Of a stretch of 64,000 nt of DNA, positions 8,054 through 16,968 are shown piece by piece. The notes beneath the pieces are model-generated. The model was not told where the DNA came from and searched no databases. It was given only the letters and a program-made list of their open reading frames with translations. Position 1 is the stretch's first letter. Each line of letters begins with the position of its first letter. The position numbers and the translations under genes were made by a program. This DNA is from an uncultured Acidobacteriia bacterium (GTDB lineage Bacteria > Acidobacteriota > Terriglobia > Bryobacterales > Bryobacteraceae): contig CAIYVZ010000160.1 of NCBI GenBank assembly GCA_903929755.1, positions 1-64,000 on the forward strand, written 5' to 3'.

Positions 8054-10873
8054 TCAGTCTCCCGCTCGCCTGGTGGTAATTTCCCGCTCTTCGTGGTAGT
8101 GCGTTTGCCACTCGGAAGGCGTCACCGTCCGGCGGACTTCCACGGCGGTCACCTTGTATTCCGGGCAACTGGTGGCCCAGTCTGAGAATTCCGTGGTGAC
8201 CACGTTGGCTCCGGTCGCGGGGTGGTGGAAGGTCGTGTAGACCACGCCGGGCTGCATGCGTTCGCTGACCCTCGCCCGCAAAGATATCTCACCGGCACGG
8301 CTCTTCAGCGCGACCAGGTCGCCGTCCAGAATCCCTCGATTCTCGGCGTCAGACGGGTGAATTTCGAGGACATCCTCATCGTGCCAGACCACATTGGAAG
8401 TTCGCCGGGTTTGTGCGCCCACGTTGTACTGGCTGAGGATGCGGCCAGTGGTCAGGATCAGCGGGAAACGTGCCGTGGTTCGCTCGTCAGTGGGGACGAA
8501 CGCGGTGATCATGAACCGGCCCTTACCGCGCACGAAGCCGCCCGTGTGCATGATGGGTGTGCCTTCCGGGGCATTCTCGGTGCACGGCCACTGCAGAGAG
8601 CCGAGCTCGTCGAGTTTCGCGTAGCTGACACCAGAAAACGTGGGAGTCAGGCGCGCGATCTCATCCATAATCTCAGAGGGGTGCGTGTACGGCATCGGAT
8701 AGCCGAGCGCCTCCGACAGCGCACAGGTAACCTCCCAGTCGGCCTTGCCATTACGCGGCGGCAGGGCCTTGCGCACGCGACCGATACGGCGTTCGGCGTT
8801 CGTGAAGGTGCCGTCCTTTTCCAGGAACGACGATCCAGGCAGGAACACGTGCGCGAAGCTGGCGGTTTCGTTCAGGAAGAGATCCTGCACGATGACGCAT
8901 TCCATGTTGCGGAGCGCGGCGGTCACGTGGTGCGTATTGGGGTCCGACTGCGCGATGTCTTCGCCCTGGACGTAGATACCCCGGAAGGAACCCTCAACGG
9001 CGGCATCCAGCATATTGGGAATGCGCAATCCGGGCTCGCCCTCGAGCGGCACGCCCCAGGCGGCTTCGAACAGATGCCGCGTCGCATCGTCCGAGACATG
9101 GCGATAGCCGGAGAATTCGTGTGGGAACGAGCCCATGTCACAAGCTCCCTGCACGTTATTCTGGCCACGCAGAGGATTCACACCCACCCCCCGGCGGCCG
9201 ATGTTGCCGGTCACCATGGAGAGGTTCGCCATCCCCATCACCATGGTGGAACCCTGGCTGTGTTCGGTCACTCCGAGGCCGTAGTAAATAGCGGCATTGC
9301 CGCCGGTCGAGTAGAGTCGTGCGGCGCCGCGAACGTCGGCGGCGGGCACACCGCTGATGGCCTCGGTTGCTTCGGGCGAGTTCTGCGGTTGCGAGATGAA
9401 CTCTCGCCAGCGGGCGAAGTCTGCGGCCTCGCAACGCTCTGCAATAAACGCGTGATTCGCCAGACCTTCGGTGACAATCACGTGGGCCAACGCGTTGACT
9501 ACCGCCACGTTGGTGCCGGGACGCAGCGCGAGGTGATAATCCGCCCGGACATGCGGCGTTTCAACCAGGTCAATCTTGCGGGGGTCGAGAACGATGAGGC
9601 GCGCCCCGGAGCGGAGTCGGCGCTTCATGCGTGACGCGAAAACCGGGTGGGCGTCGGTGGGGTTTGCTCCAATAACCAGGATGACGTCGGCTTCATCCAC
9701 CGAGTCAAAGTCCTGCGTGCCGGCCGAGGTTCCAAACGTCGTCTTCAGGCCGTAACCCGTGGGCGAGTGGCAGACGCGTGCGCAGGTATCCACATTATTG
9801 TTGCCGAACGCGGCGCGGATCATCTTCTGAACCAGGAAGGTTTCTTCGTTCGTGCAGCGCGACGAGGTGATCCCGCCGATGGCATCGCGGCCATATTGCG
9901 CCTGAATGCGGCGGAGTTCCGACGCGGCGTGTCCAATTGCCTCTTCCCAGGAAACTTCGCGCCAGGCGTCGGTGATCTTCGCGCGGACCATCGGCTTCAG
10001 CATCCGCTCTTTGTGCGTCGTGTAGCCCCACGCGAAGCGACCCTTCACGCAGGAGTGGCCATGGTTTGCTTTACCATCTTTGAACGGCACCATGCGGACC
10101 ACGTCATTGCCGCGCATCTCAGCCTTGAAGGTGCAGCCGACGCCGCAGTAGGCGCAGGTGGTGATGACGGCATGTTCGGGTTGGCCCTGTTCGATGACGG
10201 ACTTCTCGATCAGCGTTGCGGTGGGGCAGGCCTGCACGCAGGCTCCGCAAGAGACGCACTCGGAATCAAGGAAGTCCATGTTGCCGGCCGAGACCTTCGA
10301 ATCAAAGCCGCGGCCGAGGATGGTCAGCGCGAAAGTGCCCTGAGTTTCTTCGCAGGCACGAACGCAGCGGGAGCAGACGATGCACTTGGCAGGGTCGAAG
10401 GTGAAGTAGGGGTTGGATTCGTCTTTCGTGGCGACCAGGTGGTTCTCACCCGCGTACCCGTAGCGGACTTCTCTCAGGCCTACGGCGCCAGCCATATCCT
10501 GCAACTCGCAGTCGCCATTGGCGGCGCACGTGAGGCAATCCAGAGGGTGGTCGGAGATGTACAACTCCATGGTTCCTCTGCGCAGTTTCGCCAGGCGCGC
10601 GGTCTGGGTGGCTACTTTCATACCAGGTTCCACGGGCGTGGTGCAGGAGGCCGGGGTTCCGCGCCGCCCGGCGATTTCAACAAGACAGAGGCGACAGGAT
10701 CCGAACGCTTGCAAGCTGTCGGTAGCGCAGAGTTTTGGGATCTGGACGCCTAGTTCAGCGGCGGCTCGAAGCACGGAGGTTCCGGCAGGTACGGTGACCG
10801 GCCGGCCGTCAATCTCCAGCGTCACCAGAACAGAAGATACGGACGGTGGGGTCCCCAGATCCATTTCGATCAT
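8054..10873 (-). CDS. fdsA: NAD-dependent formate dehydrogenase alpha subunit (Mo/W-bisPGD)
   Basis: A ~939-residue catalytic subunit that oxidises formate to CO2. In order it shows an N-terminal [2Fe-2S] ferredoxin domain (CATDSLQAFGSCRLC), a NuoG-like cluster region (HPLDCLTCAANGDCELQ), a two-cluster ferredoxin (CIVCSRCVRACEE and CVSCGACVQACP), the CAYCGVGC [4Fe-4S] site and the molybdopterin domains. The catalytic position in CARVCHSPTGYG is cysteine, not selenocysteine, and is followed by the usual HSPTGYGLKTTFGTSAGT block. GTG 10876 and ATG 10873 are adjacent starts. ATG is chosen and overlaps the fdsGB stop. It passes electrons through FeS clusters to the FMN/NAD module encoded upstream. 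Confidence 0.95.
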   Translation of the reverse strand: MIEMDLGTPPSVSSVLVTLEIDGRPVTVPAGTSVLRAAAELGVQIPKLCATDSLQAFGSCRLCLVEIAGRRGTPASCTTPVEPGMKVATQTARLAKLRRGTMELYISDHPLDCLTCAANGDCELQDMAGAVGLREVRYGYAGENHLVATKDESNPYFTFDPAKCIVCSRCVRACEETQGTFALTILGRGFDSKVSAGNMDFLDSECVSCGACVQACPTATLIEKSVIEQGQPEHAVITTCAYCGVGCTFKAEMRGNDVVRMVPFKDGKANHGHSCVKGRFAWGYTTHKERMLKPMVRAKITDAWREVSWEEAIGHAASELRRIQAQYGRDAIGGITSSRCTNEETFLVQKMIRAAFGNNNVDTCARVCHSPTGYGLKTTFGTSAGTQDFDSVDEADVILVIGANPTDAHPVFASRMKRRLRSGARLIVLDPRKIDLVETPHVRADYHLALRPGTNVAVVNALAHVIVTEGLANHAFIAERCEAADFARWREFISQPQNSPEATEAISGVPAADVRGAARLYSTGGNAAIYYGLGVTEHSQGSTMVMGMANLSMVTGNIGRRGVGVNPLRGQNNVQGACDMGSFPHEFSGYRHVSDDATRHLFEAAWGVPLEGEPGLRIPNMLDAAVEGSFRGIYVQGEDIAQSDPNTHHVTAALRNMECVIVQDLFLNETASFAHVFLPGSSFLEKDGTFTNAERRIGRVRKALPPRNGKADWEVTCALSEALGYPMPYTHPSEIMDEIARLTPTFSGVSYAKLDELGSLQWPCTENAPEGTPIMHTGGFVRGKGRFMITAFVPTDERTTARFPLILTTGRILSQYNVGAQTRRTSNVVWHDEDVLEIHPSDAENRGILDGDLVALKSRAGEISLRARVSERMQPGVVYTTFHHPATGANVVTTEFSDWATSCPEYKVTAVEVRRTVTPSEWQTHYHEEREITTRRAGD

Positions 10874-12837
10874 CACCGGAAATCCTCTGGGAAATGTTCG
10901 ACTGCCGAGAGGACCGGATAGGGCGTCAGGCCGCCCATGGCACAGAGCGAACCATCCACCATCAGTTCGCAGAGATCGGTGAGCAGCGTCATATTCTGGT
11001 CACGATTTTCACCTGCAACGATCTTATCGATTACTTCCACGCCGCGCGTGGAGCCAACGCGGCAGGGCGTACACTTCCCGCAGCTTTCAATGCTGCAGAA
11101 CTCCATGGCGAAGCGGGCTTGCTGTGCCAGATCGACAGTGTCATCGAAGACAACGATACCCCCGTGGCCGAGCATCCCTTTGCGGGCGGCGAACGCTTCA
11201 TAGTCGAGAGGGGTATCGAGCAACGCTTGTGGGAAGTATGCGCCCAGGGGGCCGCCAACCTGCACAGCGCGAACCGGACGGCCACTCGCCGTACCGCTGC
11301 CGAAATCCTCGATTGCCTCCCGCAGGGTCAGGCCGAAAGCTTTCTCCACCAGGCCGCCGTGGCGGATATTTCCAGCCAACTGGATTGCCAGCGTGCCACG
11401 GGAACGGCCTGTGCCGAAGTCTTTGTAGAAGGCCGCCCCGCGCTCCAGAATGAGGGGGATTGCAGCCAGGGACAGGACGTTATTCACCACGGTCGGCTTG
11501 CCGAAAAGCCCTTCGATAGCCGGCAGTGGGGGCTTGGGGCGGACCTGGCCCCGCTTGCCTTCCAGGCTTTCCAGCAGCGAGGTCTCTTCCCCGCAAATGT
11601 AGGCCCCGGCCCCGAGGCGTATCTCGATATCGAACTCTTTACCCAGCAGGCCCTCGGCGCGTGCGATCTCGATCGCGCTTTGCAGGGTCCGGTGCGCGTG
11701 CGGGTATTCGGAGCGGAGGTAAATGAAGCCCTTCGTCGCTCCCACGGCGCGGCCTGCGATCATCATGCCTTCGAGGAGCAGGAAAGGGTCGCCTTCCATC
11801 AGCATGCGGTCCGCGAAGGTGCCGCTGTCTCCCTCGTCGGCATTACAGACAATGTATTTCTGGTCGGAGGGAGCGTTCAGGACGGTGCGCCACTTGATGC
11901 CGGTGGGGAATCCCGCGCCGCCACGTCCGCGCAGCCCGGATTCTGCCACAAGCTCGACAATTTCCGCGGGCTGCAGTTCACGAGCACGGGCCAGGCCGAG
12001 GAAGCCGGAATGTGCGCGGTAGTCCTGGAGCGACAACGGGTCGATTACGCCGCAACGGGCGAAAGTAAGGCGCTCCTGGCGCGCAAACCAGGGAAGGTCT
12101 TCCGCCCGTCCCAAACGCAGAGGGTGTTCCCTGCCTTCCAGGAAGCCGGTATCGAAAAGACTGGCCACATCGGTTGCTGCCACGGCACCATACGCGATCC
12201 GTCCATCGGCAGTCGCCACTTCCACCAGAGGTTCCAGCCAGAGTGCCCCGCGCGAGCCGTTGCGCACAATCTCGACCGCAAGGCCACGCCGCAGAGCCTC
12301 TGTGTAAATCGCCTCCGCCACAGCTTCGGCTCCCACGCTGAGAGCCGCAGCGTCCAGGGGGACATACACCCGCACACCGGAGCCTCCGCGTCGCGATTCC
12401 GGATGCGCGGCACCTAAAGCGGCCTCAATAGTCTGAGGGGTTACCCGGCCAAGCAATTGCCCATTGACCATCGCCGCTGGCCCCAGAGCGCAGTTCCCCA
12501 GGCAATAGACATCTTCCACGGAAACGTCGGCACCAAGCCTGTTTTTCACATTGGCCGCAACGTCGCGGCAGCCCATCGCCTGGCAAGCTTCCGCACGGCA
12601 AAGCTGTACACGGTGTTGGGTGGGTGGAGTTCGACGGAAATCGTGGTAAAAGCTGACCACGCCATGTACTTCGGCCTTTGAAAGATTGAGTTCGCCCGCA
12701 ATAAGCGGAATGGCGGCGTCGTCAATGTACCCGAAGCCGCCCATCAACGCGTGCAGCACAGGAAGCAAGGCCCCGGCTTTATCTTTCTGCTCGCGGATTA
12801 TCTCGATTGCGCGCGAACTGGAGAAAGGTTGGGGCAT
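10873..12837 (-). CDS. Formate dehydrogenase gamma-beta fusion (NuoE-NuoF-like diaphorase)
   Basis: This 654-residue protein joins two subunits that are usually separate. Residues 1 to about 150 are FdsG/NuoE-like, with VHGVVSFYHDF and the [2Fe-2S] cysteines in LCRAEACQAMGC and YCLGNCALGPAAMV. The rest is FdsB/NuoF-like: a short NuoE-type thioredoxin-like segment, then the NAD-binding GLRGRGGAGFPTGIKW, FMN-site NADEGDSGTFADR, GAGAYICGEETSLLESLEG, and the [4Fe-4S] motif ESCGKCTPCRVG. It reduces NAD+ with electrons from FdsA. A good ribosome site (AGAGGAAG) precedes ATG 12837. The gene lies 18 bp after the AAA ATPase gene and overlaps fdsA. Confidence 0.92.
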   Translation of the reverse strand: MPQPFSSSRAIEIIREQKDKAGALLPVLHALMGGFGYIDDAAIPLIAGELNLSKAEVHGVVSFYHDFRRTPPTQHRVQLCRAEACQAMGCRDVAANVKNRLGADVSVEDVYCLGNCALGPAAMVNGQLLGRVTPQTIEAALGAAHPESRRGGSGVRVYVPLDAAALSVGAEAVAEAIYTEALRRGLAVEIVRNGSRGALWLEPLVEVATADGRIAYGAVAATDVASLFDTGFLEGREHPLRLGRAEDLPWFARQERLTFARCGVIDPLSLQDYRAHSGFLGLARARELQPAEIVELVAESGLRGRGGAGFPTGIKWRTVLNAPSDQKYIVCNADEGDSGTFADRMLMEGDPFLLLEGMMIAGRAVGATKGFIYLRSEYPHAHRTLQSAIEIARAEGLLGKEFDIEIRLGAGAYICGEETSLLESLEGKRGQVRPKPPLPAIEGLFGKPTVVNNVLSLAAIPLILERGAAFYKDFGTGRSRGTLAIQLAGNIRHGGLVEKAFGLTLREAIEDFGSGTASGRPVRAVQVGGPLGAYFPQALLDTPLDYEAFAARKGMLGHGGIVVFDDTVDLAQQARFAMEFCSIESCGKCTPCRVGSTRGVEVIDKIVAGENRDQNMTLLTDLCELMVDGSLCAMGGLTPYPVLSAVEHFPEDFR

Positions 12838-12855
12838 CCGGCTTCCTCTTAGAGC

Positions 12856-13455
12856 TTACTGGATTGTGCTGGTGCCTGGCGCGCCCATCGAATCGTCCGG
12901 GATATTCCGGTTGACGTGCTTGTCCAGGTCGATCACGTAAGTGTCGGGGTCGTCGATGAGGATCGGGGAATGGGTGGCGCAGATGATGCGGAAGCCCCGC
13001 TGGTCAACCAGTTCCTTCATCATTTTCAGGATGCGGCGCTGGTTGGAGGTGGAGAGCGCCATTTCGGGCTCATCGAGAAGCAGCGTAGTGCCGGGTTCCA
13101 GCGCAGGGAAGCTCTGCCGGAACATGGACAGCATTACCTGGCCGTGGCTCGCCAGCCGCAGAAATTCCAGCATCTGGGGCTGACCTTCAAACAGCTCCAG
13201 CCGCATGCGCGGATTGTGCTGTTCGGCGTCGAACAGGAAGACCTTTCCCTGTTTCGCGGTGCCGCGGTCCAGCCTGTAAACGAAACCGTCTACGCTCTCC
13301 CCGTTGAGAGCGTAATGAATTGAATTCAGTAAAGTTGACTTCCCGGAGCCATTTTCGCCCGTGAGCATAACCAGGGGGTGGGAAAGCTCCACCATCATGG
13401 GCATGTGGAAGTTCAAATTAACGAAGATCGGGTGTGCAAGGATCTTTAGGAACAT
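12856..13455 (-). CDS. Small AAA (ABC/OLD-like) ATPase
   Basis: A compact 199-residue P-loop ATPase. It has Walker A LTGENGSGKSTLLNSIHYAL near residue 35, Walker B TTLLLDEPEMALS near residue 130, and an H-loop-like CATHSPILIDDPDTYVIDLD near the end. This resembles the ABC-type ATPase family of predicted ATPases that share the 'DEPE.aLs' motif and often have no transporter. It lies between the M3 peptidase and the fds genes with gaps of 19 and 18 bp, so it is probably part of the same transcript. Its partner is unknown. It could be a stand-alone regulator or a helper in cofactor maturation. Confidence 0.75.
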   Translation of the reverse strand: MFLKILAHPIFVNLNFHMPMMVELSHPLVMLTGENGSGKSTLLNSIHYALNGESVDGFVYRLDRGTAKQGKVFLFDAEQHNPRMRLELFEGQPQMLEFLRLASHGQVMLSMFRQSFPALEPGTTLLLDEPEMALSTSNQRRILKMMKELVDQRGFRIICATHSPILIDDPDTYVIDLDKHVNRNIPDDSMGAPGTSTIQ

Positions 13456-13474
13456 CCGTGCTCAGCATAGCAGT

Positions 13475-15505
13475 TCAACAGGTTTGAGCCTCGGCCAACA
13501 GGCCCGAACGGAGCAGCAGGGCGTCGGGGTCGGGGTCGCGGCCCATGAAGCGGCGATAGAGTTCGGCGGGGTCTTCGCTGTCACCTTTTGACAGAATATT
13601 GTCCCGAAAAGCGGCACCGGCCTCCGGACTAAAGATGCCTTCTTTGTGGAAGCGGGTGAAAGCGTCAGCATCCAAAACTTCAGCCCACTTGTAGGAGTAG
13701 TACGCCGCGCCGTAACCCACGGGGCTGGCGAACAGGTGCGTGAAGCTGGCAATCATGGCATAGCTTTCCGGCAAGGGTGCCGGGGTGAATTGGCTCAGGA
13801 TGCCGGCACAGTACTGCATCAGATCGCCGTGGACTGCCGGGTCGTATTCCCGATGCAACTTCAGGTCCGTGATGCCAAAGCCGAGCTGACGCATCTGGAC
13901 GTTCGCTCCCCGATAGGTCCGCGCTCGCTTCATTTTCTGGAAAAGCTCATCCGGAATGGGCTCACCGGTCTCGTGGTGTCGCGCGAAGAGATCGAGAGCT
14001 TCGCGCTCCCAGCACCAGTTCTCCATAATCTGGCTGGGCAGTTCCACAAAGTCCCAGGCGACTGCGGTGCCCGAAAGGCTCTTCACTTCCACGTTGCCTA
14101 AAACATGGTGGAGCAGGTGGCCAAACTCGTGGAAAATCGTCTCCACTTCGCGGTGCGTCAAAAGCGCGGGCTTATCTCCCAGAGGAGGCGTCAAATTGCC
14201 GCAGACGCAGCCCACGTGCGGTTCGCGAACGTCGCCGCTGCGGGTTCCGGTGAGGAACGCGTCCATCCAGGCCCCGTCGCGCTTGGTTTCACGCGGGAAC
14301 CAGTCAGCGTAGAAACTGCCCAGAAGGAAACCATCCCGGTCGTGAACTTGATAAAAGGTGACATCGGGATGCCAAACGGGCACGCCGCGAACCTTTTCCA
14401 CGGTAATGCCGTAAAGATGCTCGACTATGCTGAACATGCCCTGCACGACGCGGTCGGCAGAGAAATAAGGGCGAAGCTGTTCTTCATCGAATTCATACAG
14501 GGCCCGGCGCTGACGTTCAGCGTAGTAGCTGATGTCCCAGGGCTCAATCGGGTGCCCGGCGAAGGCTTCCAGCGCACGGTTTTCCTCGGCGTATTTCGGG
14601 TCTGTCTTCTCTTTGAGGCGTTCCAGGAAGTTCACGGCGGTCTCGCCGTTGTGCGCCATACGGTCGTGCAGGATGAAGTCTGCGAAGTCGGCGGCGCCGA
14701 GGAGGCGTGCTTTGGCTCGGCGCAGCTCCAGAATGCGAAGGATGAGAGGGCGGTTGTCGCGCTCTGGTTCCGTGGCGCGGGTGGAATGGGCGCGGTATAT
14801 CTGCTCGCGGATTGTGCGGTCGTGGAGATAGGTGATGGCCGGAACGTAGCTGGGGGCCTGCAGGGTAAAGCGCCAACCCGCAACGCCGCGGGATTCCGCG
14901 CTTTGGCGTGAAGCCGCGATGGCGCTGGGAGGCAGGCCGTCCAGTTTGGCCTCGTCGGTGATCACGAGTTCGAAGGCGTTGGTGGAATCGAGGACGTTTT
15001 CCGAGAACTTCGTCGTCAGGCGCGTTAGTTCCACGTCAATCTCGGCCAGCTGTGTCTTGCCGACTGCATCGAGTTCGGCACCGTGCCGGCGGAACGAATC
15101 GAGAGTCTTTTCGAGGAAACGTTTCTTCGGCCCGGTCAGCGCACGGGCTTCACTTGTGGCGCCGTAGGCTTGCAGGCGTTTCCAAAGGCCCTCATTCAGC
15201 GGGATGGCGGAGTAAAAGGCGCTCGCGTCCGGCTCTACCTCGTTCCAGACCGCGCGAAGTTCCGGTGAGGTGGCTACAGATTCGAGGTGCCGGACCACGC
15301 CGAGGGCGTAATCGAGGTTCTCAGTGGATTTCTCCAGCGCCAGGAGGGTGTTGTCGTAGTCCGGAACGCTGAGGCAGCCCGCAATTTCGTCCAGGCGTAC
15401 CTGCGACTTCCCGATAAGTTCCCGAATTCCCGGCTCCACGTGCTCCGGGGCGATCTCGCCAAAAGGGATTTGAAATGCAATTGACAGCAGGGGATTTTCA
15501 GCCAT
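13475..15505 (-). CDS. M3-family zinc oligopeptidase (PrlC/OpdA-like)
   Basis: A cytoplasmic metallopeptidase of ~676 residues that degrades short peptides. The zinc site is IFHEFGHLLHH (HExxH), with the third ligand downstream in ENWCWE. The N-terminus, MAENPLLSIAFQIPFGEIAP followed by EHVEPGIR, matches the family's standard opening (in PrlC 'NPLL...PEHV.PA'). ATG 15505 is therefore preferred over ATG 15541, which would add 12 unrelated residues. Neither start has a clear ribosome site. It is the first gene of a leftward run that continues into the ATPase and fds genes. Confidence 0.9.
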   Translation of the reverse strand: MAENPLLSIAFQIPFGEIAPEHVEPGIRELIGKSQVRLDEIAGCLSVPDYDNTLLALEKSTENLDYALGVVRHLESVATSPELRAVWNEVEPDASAFYSAIPLNEGLWKRLQAYGATSEARALTGPKKRFLEKTLDSFRRHGAELDAVGKTQLAEIDVELTRLTTKFSENVLDSTNAFELVITDEAKLDGLPPSAIAASRQSAESRGVAGWRFTLQAPSYVPAITYLHDRTIREQIYRAHSTRATEPERDNRPLILRILELRRAKARLLGAADFADFILHDRMAHNGETAVNFLERLKEKTDPKYAEENRALEAFAGHPIEPWDISYYAERQRRALYEFDEEQLRPYFSADRVVQGMFSIVEHLYGITVEKVRGVPVWHPDVTFYQVHDRDGFLLGSFYADWFPRETKRDGAWMDAFLTGTRSGDVREPHVGCVCGNLTPPLGDKPALLTHREVETIFHEFGHLLHHVLGNVEVKSLSGTAVAWDFVELPSQIMENWCWEREALDLFARHHETGEPIPDELFQKMKRARTYRGANVQMRQLGFGITDLKLHREYDPAVHGDLMQYCAGILSQFTPAPLPESYAMIASFTHLFASPVGYGAAYYSYKWAEVLDADAFTRFHKEGIFSPEAGAAFRDNILSKGDSEDPAELYRRFMGRDPDPDALLLRSGLLAEAQTC

Positions 15506-15716
15506 GTATTGAGTCGCGTAAGTCCGGGATTTCTCCCGCATACTATACCGAATTATTTCAGGTCGAATGTTACAGCGCGGCCAGAGGGGTGTTCAGGCTG
15601 GAGTCCTGGTCAGAACCCCGGCTGGATTCCCGAAGGCGACCACCCCGGCTCCAATTGCGATTTTTCAGCTTCTGCCCACCCGGTTCAACATGCTTGTTGT
15701 AAGCTTGTGAACGCTC

Positions 15717-16967
15717 ATGGCGAAATCCCCCCGGCTGGCACAAGTCGCACTCACGAAGACGCAATGGATCTTTCTCGCGTTGCTGGTCTCTTCCATCTGT
15801 ATCAGTTATATTGACCGCGGCAGTCTGTCTGTTGCGGACCGCTACCTCCAGACCGAGTTCCACCTGAACGCGGAGCAGAGGGGCCGGATGTACTCGGCCT
15901 TCTTCTGGTCGTACGCGCCGGCGCTCGTTCTCGCCGGGTGGCTGGTCGACCGCTTTAATGTGAACCGGGTATTGAGTATTGGCTATGTGGTCTGGTCCAT
16001 CGCCACTCTCTGTACCGGTGCCGCCACGGGCTTCACCGTTCTCTTCGGCCTGCGGCTGTTGCTCGGGATAGGCGAATCGGTAGCCTATCCGGCGTACTCC
16101 AAGATCCTGGCTGCCAATTTGCAGGAACACCAGCGAGGTTTCGCCAATGCGGCGATTGACGCGGGCAGCAAACTGGGCCCCGCGCTCGGCATTTTGGTCG
16201 GCGGCTTGTTAATGGACCAATACGGCTGGCGAATTTTCTTCTTCGTCATCGGCACACTGAGTCTGCTTTGGCTGATCCCGTGGTCCATCTGGGCCCCCAA
16301 AGAGGTGGCGAAGCCGACTGCTGCCACGCCAGGCGTACCTCTGAAGCTGCCGAGCTTCGGCGAAATTCTCTCCAAACGTGCGGCGTGGGGAACCTTCATC
16401 GGCCTGTTCTGTGGGAACTACGTTTGGTATTTCATCATCACGTGGCTGCCGTCGTACTTCCGTGACGCCCTGCATTATTCCCAGCGCGACATGGCGATCT
16501 TCGGTTCGGCTCCCCTCTTCGTGCTCGCAGCTTCGTCGCTCACCTCGGGCTGGATCTCGGACCGCCTCATCGCGAGCGGTATGAGCCCCACCCTGGTCCG
16601 CAAGACGTTCACGGGCCTGGGTCTTGGCCTCTCCACGGTCATGTTCGGCGCGGTGCTGACTCGCGATCCGTTCTGGTCACTTCTCTCTCTTTGCGCCGCC
16701 TGCTTTGCTTATGGCCTGTATTCCTCGAACCTCTGGGCAATTACTCAGACTCTTGGGGGACGTCTCGCCGCAGGTCGCTGGACCGGCCTGCAGAACGCGT
16801 TCGGCAATATCTCGGGCATGATCGCCCCCTGGCTCACCGGCTGGATTGTGAAGGAGACAGGGGGCTTCTATGTGGCCTTCGTCATCACCACCTCACTGCT
16901 CATTGTCGGGATGCTGGCCTTCACCATCATCATCCCGAAGGTCGAACCCGTGCAGTGGCGGGACTAA
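15717..16967 (+). CDS. MFS transporter of the anion:cation symporter (sugar acid) family
   Basis: A ~416-residue major facilitator with about 12 hydrophobic helices. SYIDRGSLSVADRYLQTEF in helix 1 and the loop motif GWLVDRFNVNRVL are typical of the ACS/GudP-DgoT group, which import hexuronates, galactonate or glucarate with protons. RLLLGIGESVAYPAYSKI (helix 4) and the EHQRGFANAAID loop also match this group. It is encoded back to back with a transaldolase-family gene whose stop is 2 bp away, so the two converge. The substrate cannot be fixed from sequence; a sugar acid is the best guess. Confidence 0.85.
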   Translation: MAKSPRLAQVALTKTQWIFLALLVSSICISYIDRGSLSVADRYLQTEFHLNAEQRGRMYSAFFWSYAPALVLAGWLVDRFNVNRVLSIGYVVWSIATLCTGAATGFTVLFGLRLLLGIGESVAYPAYSKILAANLQEHQRGFANAAIDAGSKLGPALGILVGGLLMDQYGWRIFFFVIGTLSLLWLIPWSIWAPKEVAKPTAATPGVPLKLPSFGEILSKRAAWGTFIGLFCGNYVWYFIITWLPSYFRDALHYSQRDMAIFGSAPLFVLAASSLTSGWISDRLIASGMSPTLVRKTFTGLGLGLSTVMFGAVLTRDPFWSLLSLCAACFAYGLYSSNLWAITQTLGGRLAAGRWTGLQNAFGNISGMIAPWLTGWIVKETGGFYVAFVITTSLLIVGMLAFTIIIPKVEPVQWRD

Positions 16968-16968
16968 T

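Noticed and set aside
8222-12417. Three long plus-strand frames opposite the formate dehydrogenase genes
   Set aside because: They are shadows of fdsA and fdsGB, whose motifs are unambiguous.
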